From Actinoplanes campanulatus (lineage in GTDB: Bacteria; Actinomycetota; Actinomycetes; Mycobacteriales; Micromonosporaceae): DNA of 64,000 nt. The stretch covers positions 124,001 to 188,000 of the forward strand of contig NZ_BMPW01000021.1 in assembly GCF_014647795.1 (NCBI RefSeq), written 5' to 3'. Each line of letters begins with the position of its first letter. Positions within the stretch are counted from its first letter, which is position 1. This document shows positions 8,418 through 17,979 of this stretch, piece after piece. Position numbers and translations under genes: made by a program. Under the pieces are notes generated by a model. The model was not told the DNA's origin and ran no database searches. It saw nothing but the letters and a program-made list of their open reading frames with translations.

Positions 8418-9520
8418 ACATTATGCGGGAGCTGATCCCAGCCCTCGACCTCCTGCGGCTTCCGTGGCTCCGGTCCCACATAGTGGAGACCCGGTCGCAG
8501 GATCCGCCCGAGCTTCTTCTGCTCCAGGATGTGCGCGCTCCACCCGGCCACCCGGGCGCACGTGAACATCGAGGTGAACATGTGCGCCGGGACCTCGGCG
8601 AAGTCGAGCACCACGGCGGCCCAGAACTCCACGTTCGTCCACAGATGCTGGTCGGGTTTGCGCTCGTGCAGCTCGGCCAGCGCGGCCCGCTCCAGTGCCT
8701 CGGCCACCTCGAAGCGCGGGGCGCCCAGGTCCTTCGCGATCCGGCGGAGCAGCTTGGCCCGCGGGTCCTCGGCGCGGTAGACCCGGTGGCCGAAGCCCAT
8801 CAGCCGCTCACCGCGGTCCAGCAGGTCCTTCACATAGCCGGCCGCGTCGCCGCTGCGCTCGACCGCCTCGATCATGTGCAGCACCCGGGTGGGCGCCCCG
8901 CCGTGCAGCGGGCCGGAGAGCGCGCCGATCCCGGAGGAGATGCAGGCGGCCGCGTCGGCGCCGGTGGAGGCGACGATCCGGGTGGTGAAGGTGGACGCGT
9001 TGAGACCGTGCTCACAGGAGGAGATGAAGTACGCGTCGACGGCCTTGACATGCCGTGGGTCCGGCTCGCCACGCCACCGGCGCATGAACCGCTCCACGAT
9101 GGTCTCGGCCTTGTCGATGTCCTTCTGCGGGACGGCCGGCAGGCCCAGCCCGCGGGCCGCCTGGGCGACGAAGGACAGCGCGGTCACCGACACCCGGGCC
9201 AGGTCGCGGCGGGCCTGCTCGTCGCTGATGTCGAGCATCTGGGACAGGCCCCAGTAGGGCGCCAGCATCGCGACGGCGGACTGCACGTCGACCCGGATGT
9301 CCCCGGAGTGCACCGGCACCGGGAACGGCTCGGCGGGTGGCAGCCCCGGGCCGAACCGGCCGTCCACCAGCAGTCCCCAGACGTTGCCGAAGGAGACTTG
9401 CCCGATCAGGTCCTCGATGTCGACGCCGCGGTATCGCAGGGCGCCACCGTCACGGTTGGGCTCGGCGATCTCGGTCTCGAACGCGATGACGCCCTCGAGC
9501 CCCGGCTTGAAGTCGGTCAC
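8414..9520 (-). CDS. citrate synthase 2 (secondary citrate/methylcitrate synthase family)
   Basis: A 368-residue type II citrate synthase-fold enzyme condensing an acyl-CoA with oxaloacetate. Catalytic residues are visible: His in CEHGLNASTF, His in MGFGHRVYRAEDPRAKLL, and Asp in AAVVLDFAEVPAHMF. The frame extends to 9619, but the GTG at 9520 follows AGGGAG by 5 nt and gives the family N-terminus MTDFKPGLEGVIAFETEIAEP. It is the short actinobacterial second paralogue, distinct from the main TCA enzyme. Head-to-head with pdxH and coupled to serC by 4 bp. Whether it prefers acetyl- or propionyl-CoA cannot be read. Confidence 0.92.
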   Translation of the reverse strand: MTDFKPGLEGVIAFETEIAEPNRDGGALRYRGVDIEDLIGQVSFGNVWGLLVDGRFGPGLPPAEPFPVPVHSGDIRVDVQSAVAMLAPYWGLSQMLDISDEQARRDLARVSVTALSFVAQAARGLGLPAVPQKDIDKAETIVERFMRRWRGEPDPRHVKAVDAYFISSCEHGLNASTFTTRIVASTGADAAACISSGIGALSGPLHGGAPTRVLHMIEAVERSGDAAGYVKDLLDRGERLMGFGHRVYRAEDPRAKLLRRIAKDLGAPRFEVAEALERAALAELHERKPDQHLWTNVEFWAAVVLDFAEVPAHMFTSMFTCARVAGWSAHILEQKKLGRILRPGLHYVGPEPRKPQEVEGWDQLPHNV

Positions 9521-9724
9521 GGCACTCCCTGTGGAACCGAACTGCGGTGGGCCATTCATCTTGCCCGCCGGGTAACGGCATGGTCGACCCATCGCGATTG
9601 TGCTCTGGATGACACCCATCCTGGTTCAACTGACGATTCGCGGTGGGGGATTTACGGTTCGTTTCACATCCCGGGGTTACCTCAGTAGTTTGCGCCGGGG
9701 AAGGGCCGAGAGCGAGGGAGCGGC

Positions 9725-10378
9725 ATGGGGGCTGAAGCACCGTCACCCGCCGGGATGCGCCGTGACTACGGGGAGTGGCCGCCGCTGACCGAGAGTGTTC
9801 TGGCCGCCACCTGGCCGGAGCAGTTCGGGCGCTGGTTCGCCGACGCGACGGCCTTCGGCCTGCCGGAGCCCAACGCGATGATCGTGGCCACCGCGGACGC
9901 CGGGGCGCGTCCCTCGGCACGGACCGTTCTCCTCAAGGGGTACGACGACCGCGGTTTCGTCTTCTTCACCAACTACGAGTCGCGCAAGGGCCGGGAGACG
10001 GCCGCCAATCCGTACGCGAGCCTGGTCTTCCCGTGGTTTCCGATGCAGCGGCAGGTGATCGTGACCGGCCCGGTCGAGCGGGTCTCGCGCGCGGAGACCG
10101 AGGAGTACTTCGCCTCCCGGCCGCGCGGCTCCCAGCTCGGCGCCTGGGCCAGCCCGCAGTCGACGGTGCTGCCCGGGCCGGAGGCGCTGGACGATCGCCT
10201 GGCCGCGGTGGCCGAGCGGTTCGGGACCGGTCCGGTGCCGGCCCCGCCGCACTGGGGCGGGCTGCGGGTGCGGCCCGACGCCGTGGAGTTCTGGCAGGGC
10301 CGGACCAGCCGGCTGCACGACCGCCTCCGCTACCGCGCGACCGGTCCGGGCTGGGCGGTGGAGAGGCTGGCGCCTTGA
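9725..10378 (+). CDS. pdxH: pyridoxamine 5'-phosphate oxidase
   Basis: FMN enzyme (EC 1.4.3.5) oxidising PNP or PMP to PLP. At 217 residues it is of normal length and keeps the family motifs: [24 protein letters not shown] (FMN binding, about residues 62-85), [31 protein letters not shown], and the C-terminal [31 protein letters not shown] precedes ATG 9725. The downstream MFS gene starts inside its stop codon (TTGA), so the two are one operon. Confidence 0.95.
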   Translation: MGAEAPSPAGMRRDYGEWPPLTESVLAATWPEQFGRWFADATAFGLPEPNAMIVATADAGARPSARTVLLKGYDDRGFVFFTNYESRKGRETAANPYASLVFPWFPMQRQVIVTGPVERVSRAETEEYFASRPRGSQLGAWASPQSTVLPGPEALDDRLAAVAERFGTGPVPAPPHWGGLRVRPDAVEFWQGRTSRLHDRLRYRATGPGWAVERLAP

Positions 10379-11655
10379 GTCAGGCCACCCGGCGGCCGCG
10401 GTCCTGGATGATCGACACGCGGCCGTTGCGTGTGCCCACGTTCCGGCGGACCTGGATCGGCAACGGCGCGTCGTACTTCGGCTTCCAATTCACCGCGGTG
10501 GCCGTACCGGTGCAGATGTTCGCGATCACCGGATCGCCCACCTGGGTGGGCCTGCTCGGCGTGGCCGGGCTGGTCCCGCTGTTGATCTTCGGTCTCTGGG
10601 GCGGCGCGGTGGCCGACGTGGTGGACCGGCGCAAACTGCTGCTGTGCAGCTCGGTGATCACCTGGGCCGGCACGCTGGCGCTGCTGATCCAGGCGCTGCT
10701 CGGGGTGCGCAGCGGGCACCTGCTGCTCGCGCTCACCGCGGTGCAGTCGGCCGGGTTCGCGGTCAGTTCCCCGGCCCGGCAGGCGATCGTGCCGCGGATC
10801 GTCCCGGAGCGCCTGGTCCCGGCCGCCAACACACTGAACTACACGACCATCACGGCCGGTGGGGTGCTCGGTCCGCTCACGGCCGGCGTGATCATGGGCG
10901 TCTGGTCCACCGGCACCGGCGTGACCGTGGCGTACGCGGTGGACGTCCTGATGTTCACCGTCACGTTCTGGGCCACCTGGCGGCTGCCGGACATTCCGCC
11001 CGCGGCCCACGAGGATCACGGCGAGAAGCCCAGCGCCGGACTCCGCGGCATCCTCGCCGGCCTGCGGTTCCTGGCCACCCAGCCGGTGCTGCTGCTCTCC
11101 TTCGTCATCGACCTGATCGCCATGGTGTTCGCAATGCCCCGGGCCCTGTTCCCGGCGGTCGCGGTCCAGTTCGGCGGCGGCTCGGTGGTCGGCTGGCTGT
11201 ACAGCGCGATCGCGATCGGCGCGATGATCGGCGGGCTCACCTCGGGCTGGATCGGCCGGATCGGCCGGCAGGGGCTGGCCCTGGTGGTCGCGGTGGTCGG
11301 CTGGGGTGTGGCGATCGGCCTCTCCGGGCTGGCCGACCACCTGTGGGTGATGGTGCTGATGCTCGCCCTGGCCGGCGCGGCCGACCTGGTCAGCGCGGTC
11401 TACCGGCAGACGATCATGCAGACCTTCGCGCCGGACCGGCTGCGCGGCCGCCTCCAGGGCGTGTTCACCGTGGTGGTGGCCGGTGGACCCCGCCTCGGTG
11501 ACCTGCGGGCCGGGGCCACCGCCGACCTGACCAGCGTCGGCGCGTCCTGGGTGGGCGGCGGGTTCGTCGCCGCCGGACTGGCCGTGGTGCTCGCGTGTAC
11601 CTCGCCCGCGCTGATCCGCTACCAGTCCGAGCCGGAGCGGGTGGACGCCGGATAA
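10375..11655 (+). CDS. MFS transporter, EntS-like
   Basis: A 426-residue, roughly 12-helix major facilitator. [14 protein letters not shown] is the loop 2-3 motif, and [25 protein letters not shown] is characteristic of the MFS_3 exporter group. The TTG at 10375 overlaps the pdxH stop (TTGA); an internal ATG at 10408 would remove only 11 residues. Its linkage to pdxH raises B6-vitamer or PLP-derived metabolite transport as a possibility, but the family usually exports siderophores or drugs. It is a paralogue of the MFS at 3539. Confidence 0.88.
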   Translation: MSQATRRPRSWMIDTRPLRVPTFRRTWIGNGASYFGFQFTAVAVPVQMFAITGSPTWVGLLGVAGLVPLLIFGLWGGAVADVVDRRKLLLCSSVITWAGTLALLIQALLGVRSGHLLLALTAVQSAGFAVSSPARQAIVPRIVPERLVPAANTLNYTTITAGGVLGPLTAGVIMGVWSTGTGVTVAYAVDVLMFTVTFWATWRLPDIPPAAHEDHGEKPSAGLRGILAGLRFLATQPVLLLSFVIDLIAMVFAMPRALFPAVAVQFGGGSVVGWLYSAIAIGAMIGGLTSGWIGRIGRQGLALVVAVVGWGVAIGLSGLADHLWVMVLMLALAGAADLVSAVYRQTIMQTFAPDRLRGRLQGVFTVVVAGGPRLGDLRAGATADLTSVGASWVGGGFVAAGLAVVLACTSPALIRYQSEPERVDAG

Positions 11656-11658
11656 TGT
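11653..11658 (+). promoter_or_regulatory. -10 box of a likely leaderless promoter
   Basis: TAATGT at 11653-11658 overlaps the MFS stop codon TAA and lies 7 nt before the epimerase ATG at 11666. No ribosome-binding site is present in the 10-bp gap, so the epimerase may be read from its own leaderless transcript as well as by readthrough. Confidence 0.45.
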
Positions 11659-11665
11659 CGCGGGT

Positions 11666-12586
11666 ATGAGCGCAGAGTCAGCCGCGAGGTCCGGGATCCA
11701 GTGGTCGATCGAGGCGGCGGGGCACCGCGCCGTCGTCACCGAGATCGGTGGCACGCTGCGGGCGTACTCCGTCGACGGCACCGAGCTGCTGGACGGCTTC
11801 GGCGAGGACGAGATCGCCCCAGGCTCGGCCGGGCAGATCCTGGCGCCATGGCCCAACCGGATCCGGGACGGGAAATACGAGTTCGAGGGCCGGTCGTACC
11901 AGCTCGCGCTCACCGAGCCGGCCCGGCACAACGCCATCCACGGGCTGGTCAACTGGTCCCGCTGGCACGCCGTCGAGCAGACCGCCGACGCGGTCACGCT
12001 GGAGTACGACCTGCCCGCCCAGGTCGGCTACCCGTGGTCGCTGCGCCTGCGTAACCGCTGGTCGGTGTCGGCCGACGGGCTCCGGGCGGTGCAGGAGGTG
12101 GTGAACACCTCGGAGTCGAACGCGCCCTGGGGGTACTCGGTCCACCCATACCTGCGTCTGCCTGGCGTGACCGTGGAGGACACCGTGCTCCACGTGCCGG
12201 CGAGGTCGCGGATCCTGGCGGACAACCGGCTGCTGCCGATCGGCGCCTCCAAGATCGCCGGGACCGAGTTCGACTTCAGTGAGCCCCGCCGGATCGGTGA
12301 CCTGGTGCTGGACACCACCTTCGGGGACATCGACTTCGGCCCCGACGGGATCACCGCGGTCACCCTGTCCGACCCGGCCTCCGGCCGGAGCATCGTGGTC
12401 TGGGCCGACGACAAGTACCGCTACTGGCAGGTCTTCACCGCCGACACCCTGCACGGCGAGCGGTTCCGCCGGTCCGTCGCGGTGGAGCCGATGACCTGCC
12501 CGCCGGATGCCTTCCGGACCGGGCGTGACCTGGTCGTCCTTCAGCCCGGCACCGCCTGGTCGACGTCCTGGGGCATCCGGGCCTGA
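11666..12586 (+). CDS. aldose 1-epimerase family protein
   Basis: A 306-residue galactose-mutarotase-fold protein that interconverts alpha and beta anomers of aldoses. Family signatures are ILAPWPNRIRDGKYEFEG (about residues 52-69), the catalytic-region His in HNAIHGLVNWSRW, the second His in GYSVHPYLRLPG, and a likely catalytic Glu in VAVEPMTCPPDAF (about residue 273). This is the actinobacterial short type. Its stop overlaps the next ATG by 1 bp (TGATG), implying coupled translation with the nitroreductase. Confidence 0.9.
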   Translation: MSAESAARSGIQWSIEAAGHRAVVTEIGGTLRAYSVDGTELLDGFGEDEIAPGSAGQILAPWPNRIRDGKYEFEGRSYQLALTEPARHNAIHGLVNWSRWHAVEQTADAVTLEYDLPAQVGYPWSLRLRNRWSVSADGLRAVQEVVNTSESNAPWGYSVHPYLRLPGVTVEDTVLHVPARSRILADNRLLPIGASKIAGTEFDFSEPRRIGDLVLDTTFGDIDFGPDGITAVTLSDPASGRSIVVWADDKYRYWQVFTADTLHGERFRRSVAVEPMTCPPDAFRTGRDLVVLQPGTAWSTSWGIRA

Positions 12587-13203
12587 TGGAGTTCGACGAG
12601 GTGATCCGCCGGCGGCGGATGGTGCGCGGTTACGACCCGGACCGCCCGGTCCCGCCGGAGCTGGTCGACAAGATCGTCCGGCACGGCCTGCGGGCGCCGT
12701 CGGCCGGCTTCTCGCAGGGCTGGAGTTTCCTGGTCCTCACCGCGCGGGCCGATCGGGACCGGTTCTGGGCGGCGACCGCGGATGCCGAGGGGCCGGCCGG
12801 GGGCTGGCTGGTCCGGATGCGGACGGCGCCGCTGATCATCGTGGCGCTGTCCAACAAATCGGCCTATCTGGAGCGTTACGCCCAGCCCGACAAAGGCTGG
12901 GCGGATCGTGACGAGTCACGCTGGCCCGCGCCGTTCTGGGACATCGACACCGGGTTCGCCGCCCTGCTCATGCACCTCACCGCGGTCAACGAGGACCTCG
13001 GATCGTGCTTCATCGGGCTGCCCGCCGGCCGGGTGGACGCCGTCAAGGAGGCGTTCGGGGTGCCGCCGGAGTTCCGCCCGATCGGAGCACTGACGATCGG
13101 GTACCGGGGCGAGGACAAGAGGTCACCGTCACTGCGGCGCGGGCACCGTCCGGTGGACTCCGTGGTGCATCATGGCCGGTGGACTTCGGCGGGCGAGGTC
13201 TGA
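12586..13203 (+). CDS. nitroreductase family flavoprotein
   Basis: A 205-residue FMN-dependent nitroreductase-fold protein. The start MEFDEVIRRRRMVRGYDP carries the basic FMN phosphate-binding motif, followed by APSAGFSQGWSFLVL. Residues 125-150 (DIDGTGFAALLMHLTAVN-like) form the dimer helix, and GIPxxF-like IGLPAGRVDAVKEAFGVP lies near the C-terminus. It probably reduces a nitro, quinone or F420/flavin-type substrate with NAD(P)H; the true substrate is unknown. Coupled to the epimerase gene. Confidence 0.88.
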   Translation: MEFDEVIRRRRMVRGYDPDRPVPPELVDKIVRHGLRAPSAGFSQGWSFLVLTARADRDRFWAATADAEGPAGGWLVRMRTAPLIIVALSNKSAYLERYAQPDKGWADRDESRWPAPFWDIDTGFAALLMHLTAVNEDLGSCFIGLPAGRVDAVKEAFGVPPEFRPIGALTIGYRGEDKRSPSLRRGHRPVDSVVHHGRWTSAGEV

Positions 13204-13253
13204 CCGGCCCGGGGTTACGCTGGCATACGGTTCTCACGGAAAGGGCAGCCGCC

Positions 13254-13550
13254 GTGATCTTCAAAGCGGTCCGGGACGGAGCCCCGTACCCCGATCACCA
13301 GACCACGCTCAAGGAGTGGGCGGACATTCCGCCGCGCAAGGTCTGGCTCGCCGACCTCATCACCACCAAGCGCGAGCTGGCGCTGGACAAGCTCCTCGCC
13401 GAGGACTCCACCTTCTATGGCGACCTTTTCCCCCATGTCGTGGAATATCAGGGCGCCCTCTATCTGGAGGACGGTCTGCACCGCGCCCTGCGCGCGGCAC
13501 TGCAGCAGCGCAAGGAGATCCACGCGCGGGTGCTGGTCCTGGAGGTCTGA
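13254..13550 (+). CDS. small conserved protein with a DGLHR motif
   Basis: A 98-residue protein. GGAAAGGG (13238-13245) supports GTG 13254; the open frame extends upstream but that part is not coding-like. The C-terminal half has VVEYQGALYLEDGLHRALRAAL followed by IHARVLVLEV. This resembles the short ParB/sulfiredoxin-like fold, where a DGxHR loop binds a nucleotide phosphate, but the similarity is by eye only. No toxin partner is adjacent, so I do not call it an antitoxin. Conserved small actinobacterial protein of unknown function. Confidence 0.7.
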   Translation: MIFKAVRDGAPYPDHQTTLKEWADIPPRKVWLADLITTKRELALDKLLAEDSTFYGDLFPHVVEYQGALYLEDGLHRALRAALQQRKEIHARVLVLEV

Positions 13551-13598
13551 TCTCATCCGGGTCTGTCGATGTTGGACGCCCGCCGGTTAGCTTGGGTC

Positions 13599-14774
13599 AT
13601 GGGTGTTCGACCTCTTGACCTGCTGGATCTTGACGATTTGCTGAGTGATGAGGAGCGCGACGCCCGCGCTCTCGCCCGCCGCGTCACCGACGATCACGTT
13701 CGTCCGGCCGTGGCCGAGTGGTACGAGAACGGCGATGCCCCGATCCGGGAGCTGGCCGTCGAGTTCGGCAAGGCCGGCCTGTTCGGCATGCACCTGACGG
13801 GGTATGGCTGCGCCGGCTCGTCGGTGGTCGCCCTCGGCCTGGCCTGCATGGAGGTGGAGGCCGCCGACTCCGGGATCCGCTCGCTGATCTCGGTGCAGGG
13901 CTCCCTGGTGATGTACGCGATCTGGCGCTACGGCTCGGAGGAGCAGAAACTCGCCTGGCTCCCGGCGCTGGCGTCCGGCCGGGCGATCGGCTGCTTCGGC
14001 CTGGCCGAGCCGGACCACGGCTCCGACCCGACCGGCATGTCCACCCGGGCCCGTCGGGACGGCGACGACTGGGTGCTCGACGGCGTGAAGACCTGGATCC
14101 TCAACGCGCCGATCGCCGACGTGGCGATCATCTGGGCGCGAGCCGACAAGGGCGTGGCCGGATTCGTCGTCCCGACCGATGTGAGCGGCTACGCGGCCCG
14201 CGAGATCAGCCACAAGATGTCGCTGCGCGCGTCCAGCACCGGCGAGATCGCCCTGGACGGGGTCCGGCTTCCGGAGAGCGCCCGGCTGCCCGGCGCCCGC
14301 AGCCTGATGGCGCCACTGTCCTGCCTCACCGAGGCCCGGCTCAGCATCATCTGGGGTGTGCTCGGGGCGGCCCGGGACTGCCTGGACACGGCGCTCGACT
14401 ACGCGGCCGCGCGGGAGCAGTTCGGCCGGCCGATCGCCGGGTTCCAGCTGACCCAGGCCAAGCTCGCGGACATGGCTCTGGAGCTGCAGAAGGGCTTCCT
14501 GCTGGCGTTGCATCTGGGGCGGCGGCGGGAGCGGCAGGACGGACCGCTGCGGCCGGAGCAGATCAGCGTCGGGAAGCTGAACAACGTGCGGGAGGCCATC
14601 AAGATCGCTCGGCAGTGCCGGACGATCATGGGGGCCAACGGGATCCTGGCGGAGTACCCGGTGATGCGGCACGCCAGCAATCTGGAGAGCGTGCTGACGT
14701 ACGAGGGGACGTCGGAGATCCACCAGCTGTCGATCGGGCAGAAGCTGACCGGTTTGAACGCTTTCGCGCGGTGA
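13599..14774 (+). CDS. acyl-CoA dehydrogenase, glutaryl-CoA dehydrogenase-like
   Basis: A 391-residue FAD flavoenzyme. SLVMYAIWRYGSEEQK, IGCFGLAEPDHGSDPTGM and the catalytic-base segment VLTYEGTSEIHQLSIGQKLTG resemble the glutaryl-CoA dehydrogenase branch, which oxidises and decarboxylates glutaryl-CoA in lysine/tryptophan breakdown. The catalytic Glu is in YEGT (about residue 372). Start ATG 13599 lacks a Shine-Dalgarno, but TAGCTT ends 5 nt before it; the frame is open from 13569. Branch-level substrate is inferred from motif similarity. No electron-transfer flavoprotein gene is nearby. Confidence 0.88.
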   Translation: MGVRPLDLLDLDDLLSDEERDARALARRVTDDHVRPAVAEWYENGDAPIRELAVEFGKAGLFGMHLTGYGCAGSSVVALGLACMEVEAADSGIRSLISVQGSLVMYAIWRYGSEEQKLAWLPALASGRAIGCFGLAEPDHGSDPTGMSTRARRDGDDWVLDGVKTWILNAPIADVAIIWARADKGVAGFVVPTDVSGYAAREISHKMSLRASSTGEIALDGVRLPESARLPGARSLMAPLSCLTEARLSIIWGVLGAARDCLDTALDYAAAREQFGRPIAGFQLTQAKLADMALELQKGFLLALHLGRRRERQDGPLRPEQISVGKLNNVREAIKIARQCRTIMGANGILAEYPVMRHASNLESVLTYEGTSEIHQLSIGQKLTGLNAFAR

Positions 14775-14832
14775 GGTGTCCGAGCGGGTGCTCCGGTCGC
14801 GGATTGTCGTACCCCCTCCGTACCGTTTAGAC

Positions 14833-15549
14833 ATGGCCGAATCGCCCGCCCCCGCATCCCCCGACCCCGAGCCCACCAGCGAATTCCCGGCCGTTCAGCG
14901 CGGACCCAGCGGGTTCGCCCGGCTGCTGATCTTCGTGGGCGTTGTCTTCGCCCTGCTGGTGGCGTCCTGCCTCGGGCTGCGCGCGATCAACGTGCTGCCC
15001 ACCTTCGACAACCCGTTCGCCGACCGGACGACCGACCGCAGCCAGCCGGTGCTCCTCGAGTCCATGCGCGACCTGGAGCGGTTCGTGGCCGCCGACGGCA
15101 CCTTCCAGGTCATCGTCGATCTCCAGGAGAACCGGGACAACATCCCCGACTTCCTGATCAACCGGCGGACACTGTTCGTCGGCTCGGGCACCGTCGAGGC
15201 CTATGTCGACTTCGGCGGCCTGGCCGGTGACGCGCTCAAGGTGGACGAGGAGAAGAAGACGATCGAGCTGAGGCTGCCCGCCCCGCAGCAGTCCACGGCC
15301 GCTCTCGACATGGAGCGCAGTTACGTGGTCGCCGAGGAGCGCGGGCTCTTCAACCGGATCGGTGACGCCTTCCGCGACGATCCCGCCAAGCAGCAGCAGG
15401 TCTATCAGCTCGCCCAGCAGCGGATCACCGAGGCGGCCCGGGCGAGCGGGCTGGACGAGCGAGCCCGGGAGAACACGCAGCGCATGCTGGAGAGCCTCTT
15501 CGCCCGGCTGGGCTATTCGACGGTCACGGTGACCTTCGCCAACCCATGA
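14833..15549 (+). CDS. DUF4230 membrane-anchored protein
   Basis: A 238-residue protein with a Pro-rich cytoplasmic tail, a single transmembrane helix (about residues 36-58, LLIFVGVVFALLVASCLGLRA) and an extracytoplasmic DUF4230 domain (about 80-235) containing GTVEAYVDFGGL and a helical C-terminus. TACCGT (14821-14826) sits 6 nt before ATG 14833, so a leaderless promoter is likely. The frame extends upstream to 14776 but without a better start. Function unknown. Confidence 0.85.
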   Translation: MAESPAPASPDPEPTSEFPAVQRGPSGFARLLIFVGVVFALLVASCLGLRAINVLPTFDNPFADRTTDRSQPVLLESMRDLERFVAADGTFQVIVDLQENRDNIPDFLINRRTLFVGSGTVEAYVDFGGLAGDALKVDEEKKTIELRLPAPQQSTAALDMERSYVVAEERGLFNRIGDAFRDDPAKQQQVYQLAQQRITEAARASGLDERARENTQRMLESLFARLGYSTVTVTFANP

Positions 15550-15560
15550 CCCGCGGTGGT

Positions 15561-15596
15561 CGTCGCTCTCCGGGCCTCGTTGCCCGGAGAGCGACG
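15561..15596 (+). terminator. 15-bp perfect stem-loop terminator
   Basis: CGTCGCTCTCCGGGC (15561-15575) pairs perfectly with GCCCGGAGAGCGACG (15582-15596) around a 6-nt loop, 12 nt after the DUF4230 stop and before the convergent pspC gene. It probably serves both strands; no T-tract. Confidence 0.75.
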
Positions 15597-15684
15597 CCAC
15601 CGGCGATCACCGGCCGGCGTACGGGGGGAGCCGACCAGGCCGGTGTCGCCTACCCGTTTTCGGGCTCACGCCCTCCGACGGGCG

Positions 15685-15882
15685 TCACTCGCTGGGCATC
15701 AGCGCCCAGAGGACCAGGTAGGCCAGGAACTGCGGGCCCGGGAGCAGGCAGGACAGGACGAACAGCAGCCGGACGGTGCCGGGGCGCATCCCGAAACGCT
15801 GGGCCAACCCGGCGCACACACCGGCGATCCGGCGGTTGTTACGGGGGCGGGAGAACGAGCGGGTCCTGAGGGGGCTGGTCAC
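15685..15882 (-). CDS. PspC-domain protein
   Basis: A 65-residue short PspC protein: NRRIAGVCAGLAQRFGMRPGTVRLLFVLS followed by a hydrophobic hairpin (LLPGPQFLAYLVLWALMPSE). PspC-domain proteins are membrane proteins linked to envelope-stress sensing. The open frame extends to 15969, but AAGGAG 9 nt upstream of GTG 15882 gives the normal N-terminus MTSPLRTRSFSRP. It is monocistronic, between two plus-strand genes. Confidence 0.88.
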   Translation of the reverse strand: MTSPLRTRSFSRPRNNRRIAGVCAGLAQRFGMRPGTVRLLFVLSCLLPGPQFLAYLVLWALMPSE

Positions 15883-16101
15883 GTCATCCACTCCTTCGGC
15901 GGCGGCCCCGGCTCTCTGCCGTGGCCACTTCGACGGTAGGTACGGGAGCCGGGCCGTCCCTCGTTCCACGGGTGGATGCGAGCGAGTCAGCTCCCGTAAG
16001 GGTGACCCGTACCCATGTGACGCCCGCTGTTAACCTGGACCGCGTTTCGGGCCTGGTGAGGACCGGTCCGTCAGGCTGAGGAGGCAAGCGGTGGTGCTCC
16101 G

Positions 16102-17961
16102 GTGACGCTGGCCGTTCTGACCGCACGGACCGGCCCCGCCATCCCGGACAGTGACGCCGACCGGCTCGCCGGCGACCTGACCGGTGCGCTGCGGGCGGCC
16201 GGGATCCCGGCGGTCCACCGCCTCACCCCGGGCGACGGCGAGGCCGTCCGCCTGCGGGAGCTGGCCCGGCAGGCCCGCGACGCGGGTGTCCCCCTCCTGA
16301 TCTGCGCCGACAACCTGGTCGCGCACGGCAGCCTGCTCTGGACGCTGGCCACCGAGCCGGCCGGGCGCAGCACCGTGCTGGTCGCCGCCGACCCGGCCGG
16401 TGAGCTCAAAGAGGACCGGGGCCGCGTCATCGCCGCCCCGCCCGGCGGCGGGACCGTGCGCTACCTGGGCGCCATGTGCATCGCCCCCGCCGAGCTGCCG
16501 CTGCTGGAGAAGGCCGCCGACCACCCCGACGTGCTGGCCGAGATGCTCGCCGACGGGTTCGTGCCGGTCGCCACCCGGGTGCGCCTGCTGCACGCCGAGC
16601 AGGTCACCACCGAGGCGGAGCTGGCCGGGGCACGGGCCGCGGTCGCCGCGGTGGACGAGGACGCGGCGCGACTCCGGCTCGCCGTCAAGGAACAGGACGA
16701 CTTCTTCACGACGTACGCGGTGAGCAGCTGGTCGCCGCTGGTCACCCGGGCCGCCGCCCGGCTCCGGCTGACACCGACCGCGGTGACCGGGCTGTCGGTG
16801 CTCTTCGCGGTCGCCGCGGCGCTGCTGTTCTGGCAGGCCTCCCGGGTCGCCATGGTGCTCGGCGGGGTGCTGCTCTACCTCGGGTTCGTGCTCGACTGCG
16901 TGGACGGGCAACTGGCGCGGTACACGCGGAAGTTCGACGCCTTCGGCGGCTGGCTCGACACGATGGCCGACCGGGCCAAGGAGTACGCGGTCTACGCCGG
17001 TCTGGCGGCCGGGGCGGAGCGGATCGGGCTGCCGTACGCGTGGCCGCTCGCGATCGCCGCGATCATCCTCCAGACCGCCCGGCACATGACCGACACCTGG
17101 TACGGCGCCCTGCACGACGAGGCCGCCGCCCGTCCCGCCCCGGCCGCGTCCGGTGGAGTGGGTGCGCGGCTCACCGCGGCCTCGGTCAAGGCGCAGAGCC
17201 AGCGCGGGTCACTGATCTACTGGGCCAAGCGGATCGTGGTCTTCCCGATCGGTGAGCGGTGGGCGCTGATCGCCGTGCTGGCCGCGTTCACCGACGGCCG
17301 GGTGACGCTGGCCGCCGTGGTCGGTTTCGGTCTGCTGGCGGCGGCCTACACGCTGGCGCTGCGGTCGCTGCGGGCCCTCTCCATGCGGGTCGGGGTGCTG
17401 CACACGGTCGACACCATGCGGCACCGCGACGACGGGCCGCTGGTGCGGTCGGTGCTGAGCCGGGTGGGCGCCGGGCGGCCGCTGCCGTTCGCCGCCCTCT
17501 TCACGGTCTACGCCATGGCCGCGGTGGCCGCGACGGCCGCCGCCGGGCCGGGCCATCGGCCGTGGGTGCTCGCGCTCGTGGTGATTCCGGTGCTGGTCTG
17601 CGGCTTCCCGGCGCGGGTGCGGCACGACGGCTCCCTGGACTGGCTGGTGCCGGCCGCCCTGCGGGCCGCCGAGTACCTGACGGTGGCGGCCGTGGGCCTC
17701 TACGGGCCGGTTCCGCCCGCCGTGGTCTTCCTGCTGCTGTTCGCTCTGGCCATGCGCCACTACGACCTGACCGCCCGGATGGAGAAGGGCGCCCCGGCGA
17801 CCGGTGCGGGCGGCGCCGTCCTCGGCTGGGACGGCCGCGTCCTGCTCCTGGTCGTCGCGGCCCTCCTGGGTTATGCCACCTCCGCCACGGCCCTCCTGGC
17901 GGCCGCCGTCTTGTTCACGTTCACCCTCACCGCCGTGAAGGACTGGAAGGCGTCCCGCTAG
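16102..17961 (+). CDS. CDP-alcohol phosphatidyltransferase family protein with extra N- and C-terminal domains
   Basis: A 619-residue membrane enzyme. The CDP-OH-P motif D(x2)DG(x2)AR(x8)G(x3)D(x3)D is intact as LDCVDGQLARYTRKFDAFGGWLDTMADRA (about residues 265-295). The N-terminal 190 residues resemble a nucleotidyltransferase-like fold, and the C-terminal 200 residues hold further membrane helices like the DUF5941 region. The architecture recalls enzymes joining a CDP-activated polyol to an alcohol, such as inositol phosphodiesters. The real product is unknown. GTG 16102 is the only in-frame start; GAGGAGG lies 16 nt upstream, rather far. Confidence 0.82.
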   Translation: MTLAVLTARTGPAIPDSDADRLAGDLTGALRAAGIPAVHRLTPGDGEAVRLRELARQARDAGVPLLICADNLVAHGSLLWTLATEPAGRSTVLVAADPAGELKEDRGRVIAAPPGGGTVRYLGAMCIAPAELPLLEKAADHPDVLAEMLADGFVPVATRVRLLHAEQVTTEAELAGARAAVAAVDEDAARLRLAVKEQDDFFTTYAVSSWSPLVTRAAARLRLTPTAVTGLSVLFAVAAALLFWQASRVAMVLGGVLLYLGFVLDCVDGQLARYTRKFDAFGGWLDTMADRAKEYAVYAGLAAGAERIGLPYAWPLAIAAIILQTARHMTDTWYGALHDEAAARPAPAASGGVGARLTAASVKAQSQRGSLIYWAKRIVVFPIGERWALIAVLAAFTDGRVTLAAVVGFGLLAAAYTLALRSLRALSMRVGVLHTVDTMRHRDDGPLVRSVLSRVGAGRPLPFAALFTVYAMAAVAATAAAGPGHRPWVLALVVIPVLVCGFPARVRHDGSLDWLVPAALRAAEYLTVAAVGLYGPVPPAVVFLLLFALAMRHYDLTARMEKGAPATGAGGAVLGWDGRVLLLVVAALLGYATSATALLAAAVLFTFTLTAVKDWKASR

Positions 17962-17979
17962 CCCCACAACCCCGTTACG

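Noticed and set aside
13254-13550. Toxin-antitoxin antitoxin
   Set aside because: No toxin gene is adjacent; the neighbours are a nitroreductase and an acyl-CoA dehydrogenase.
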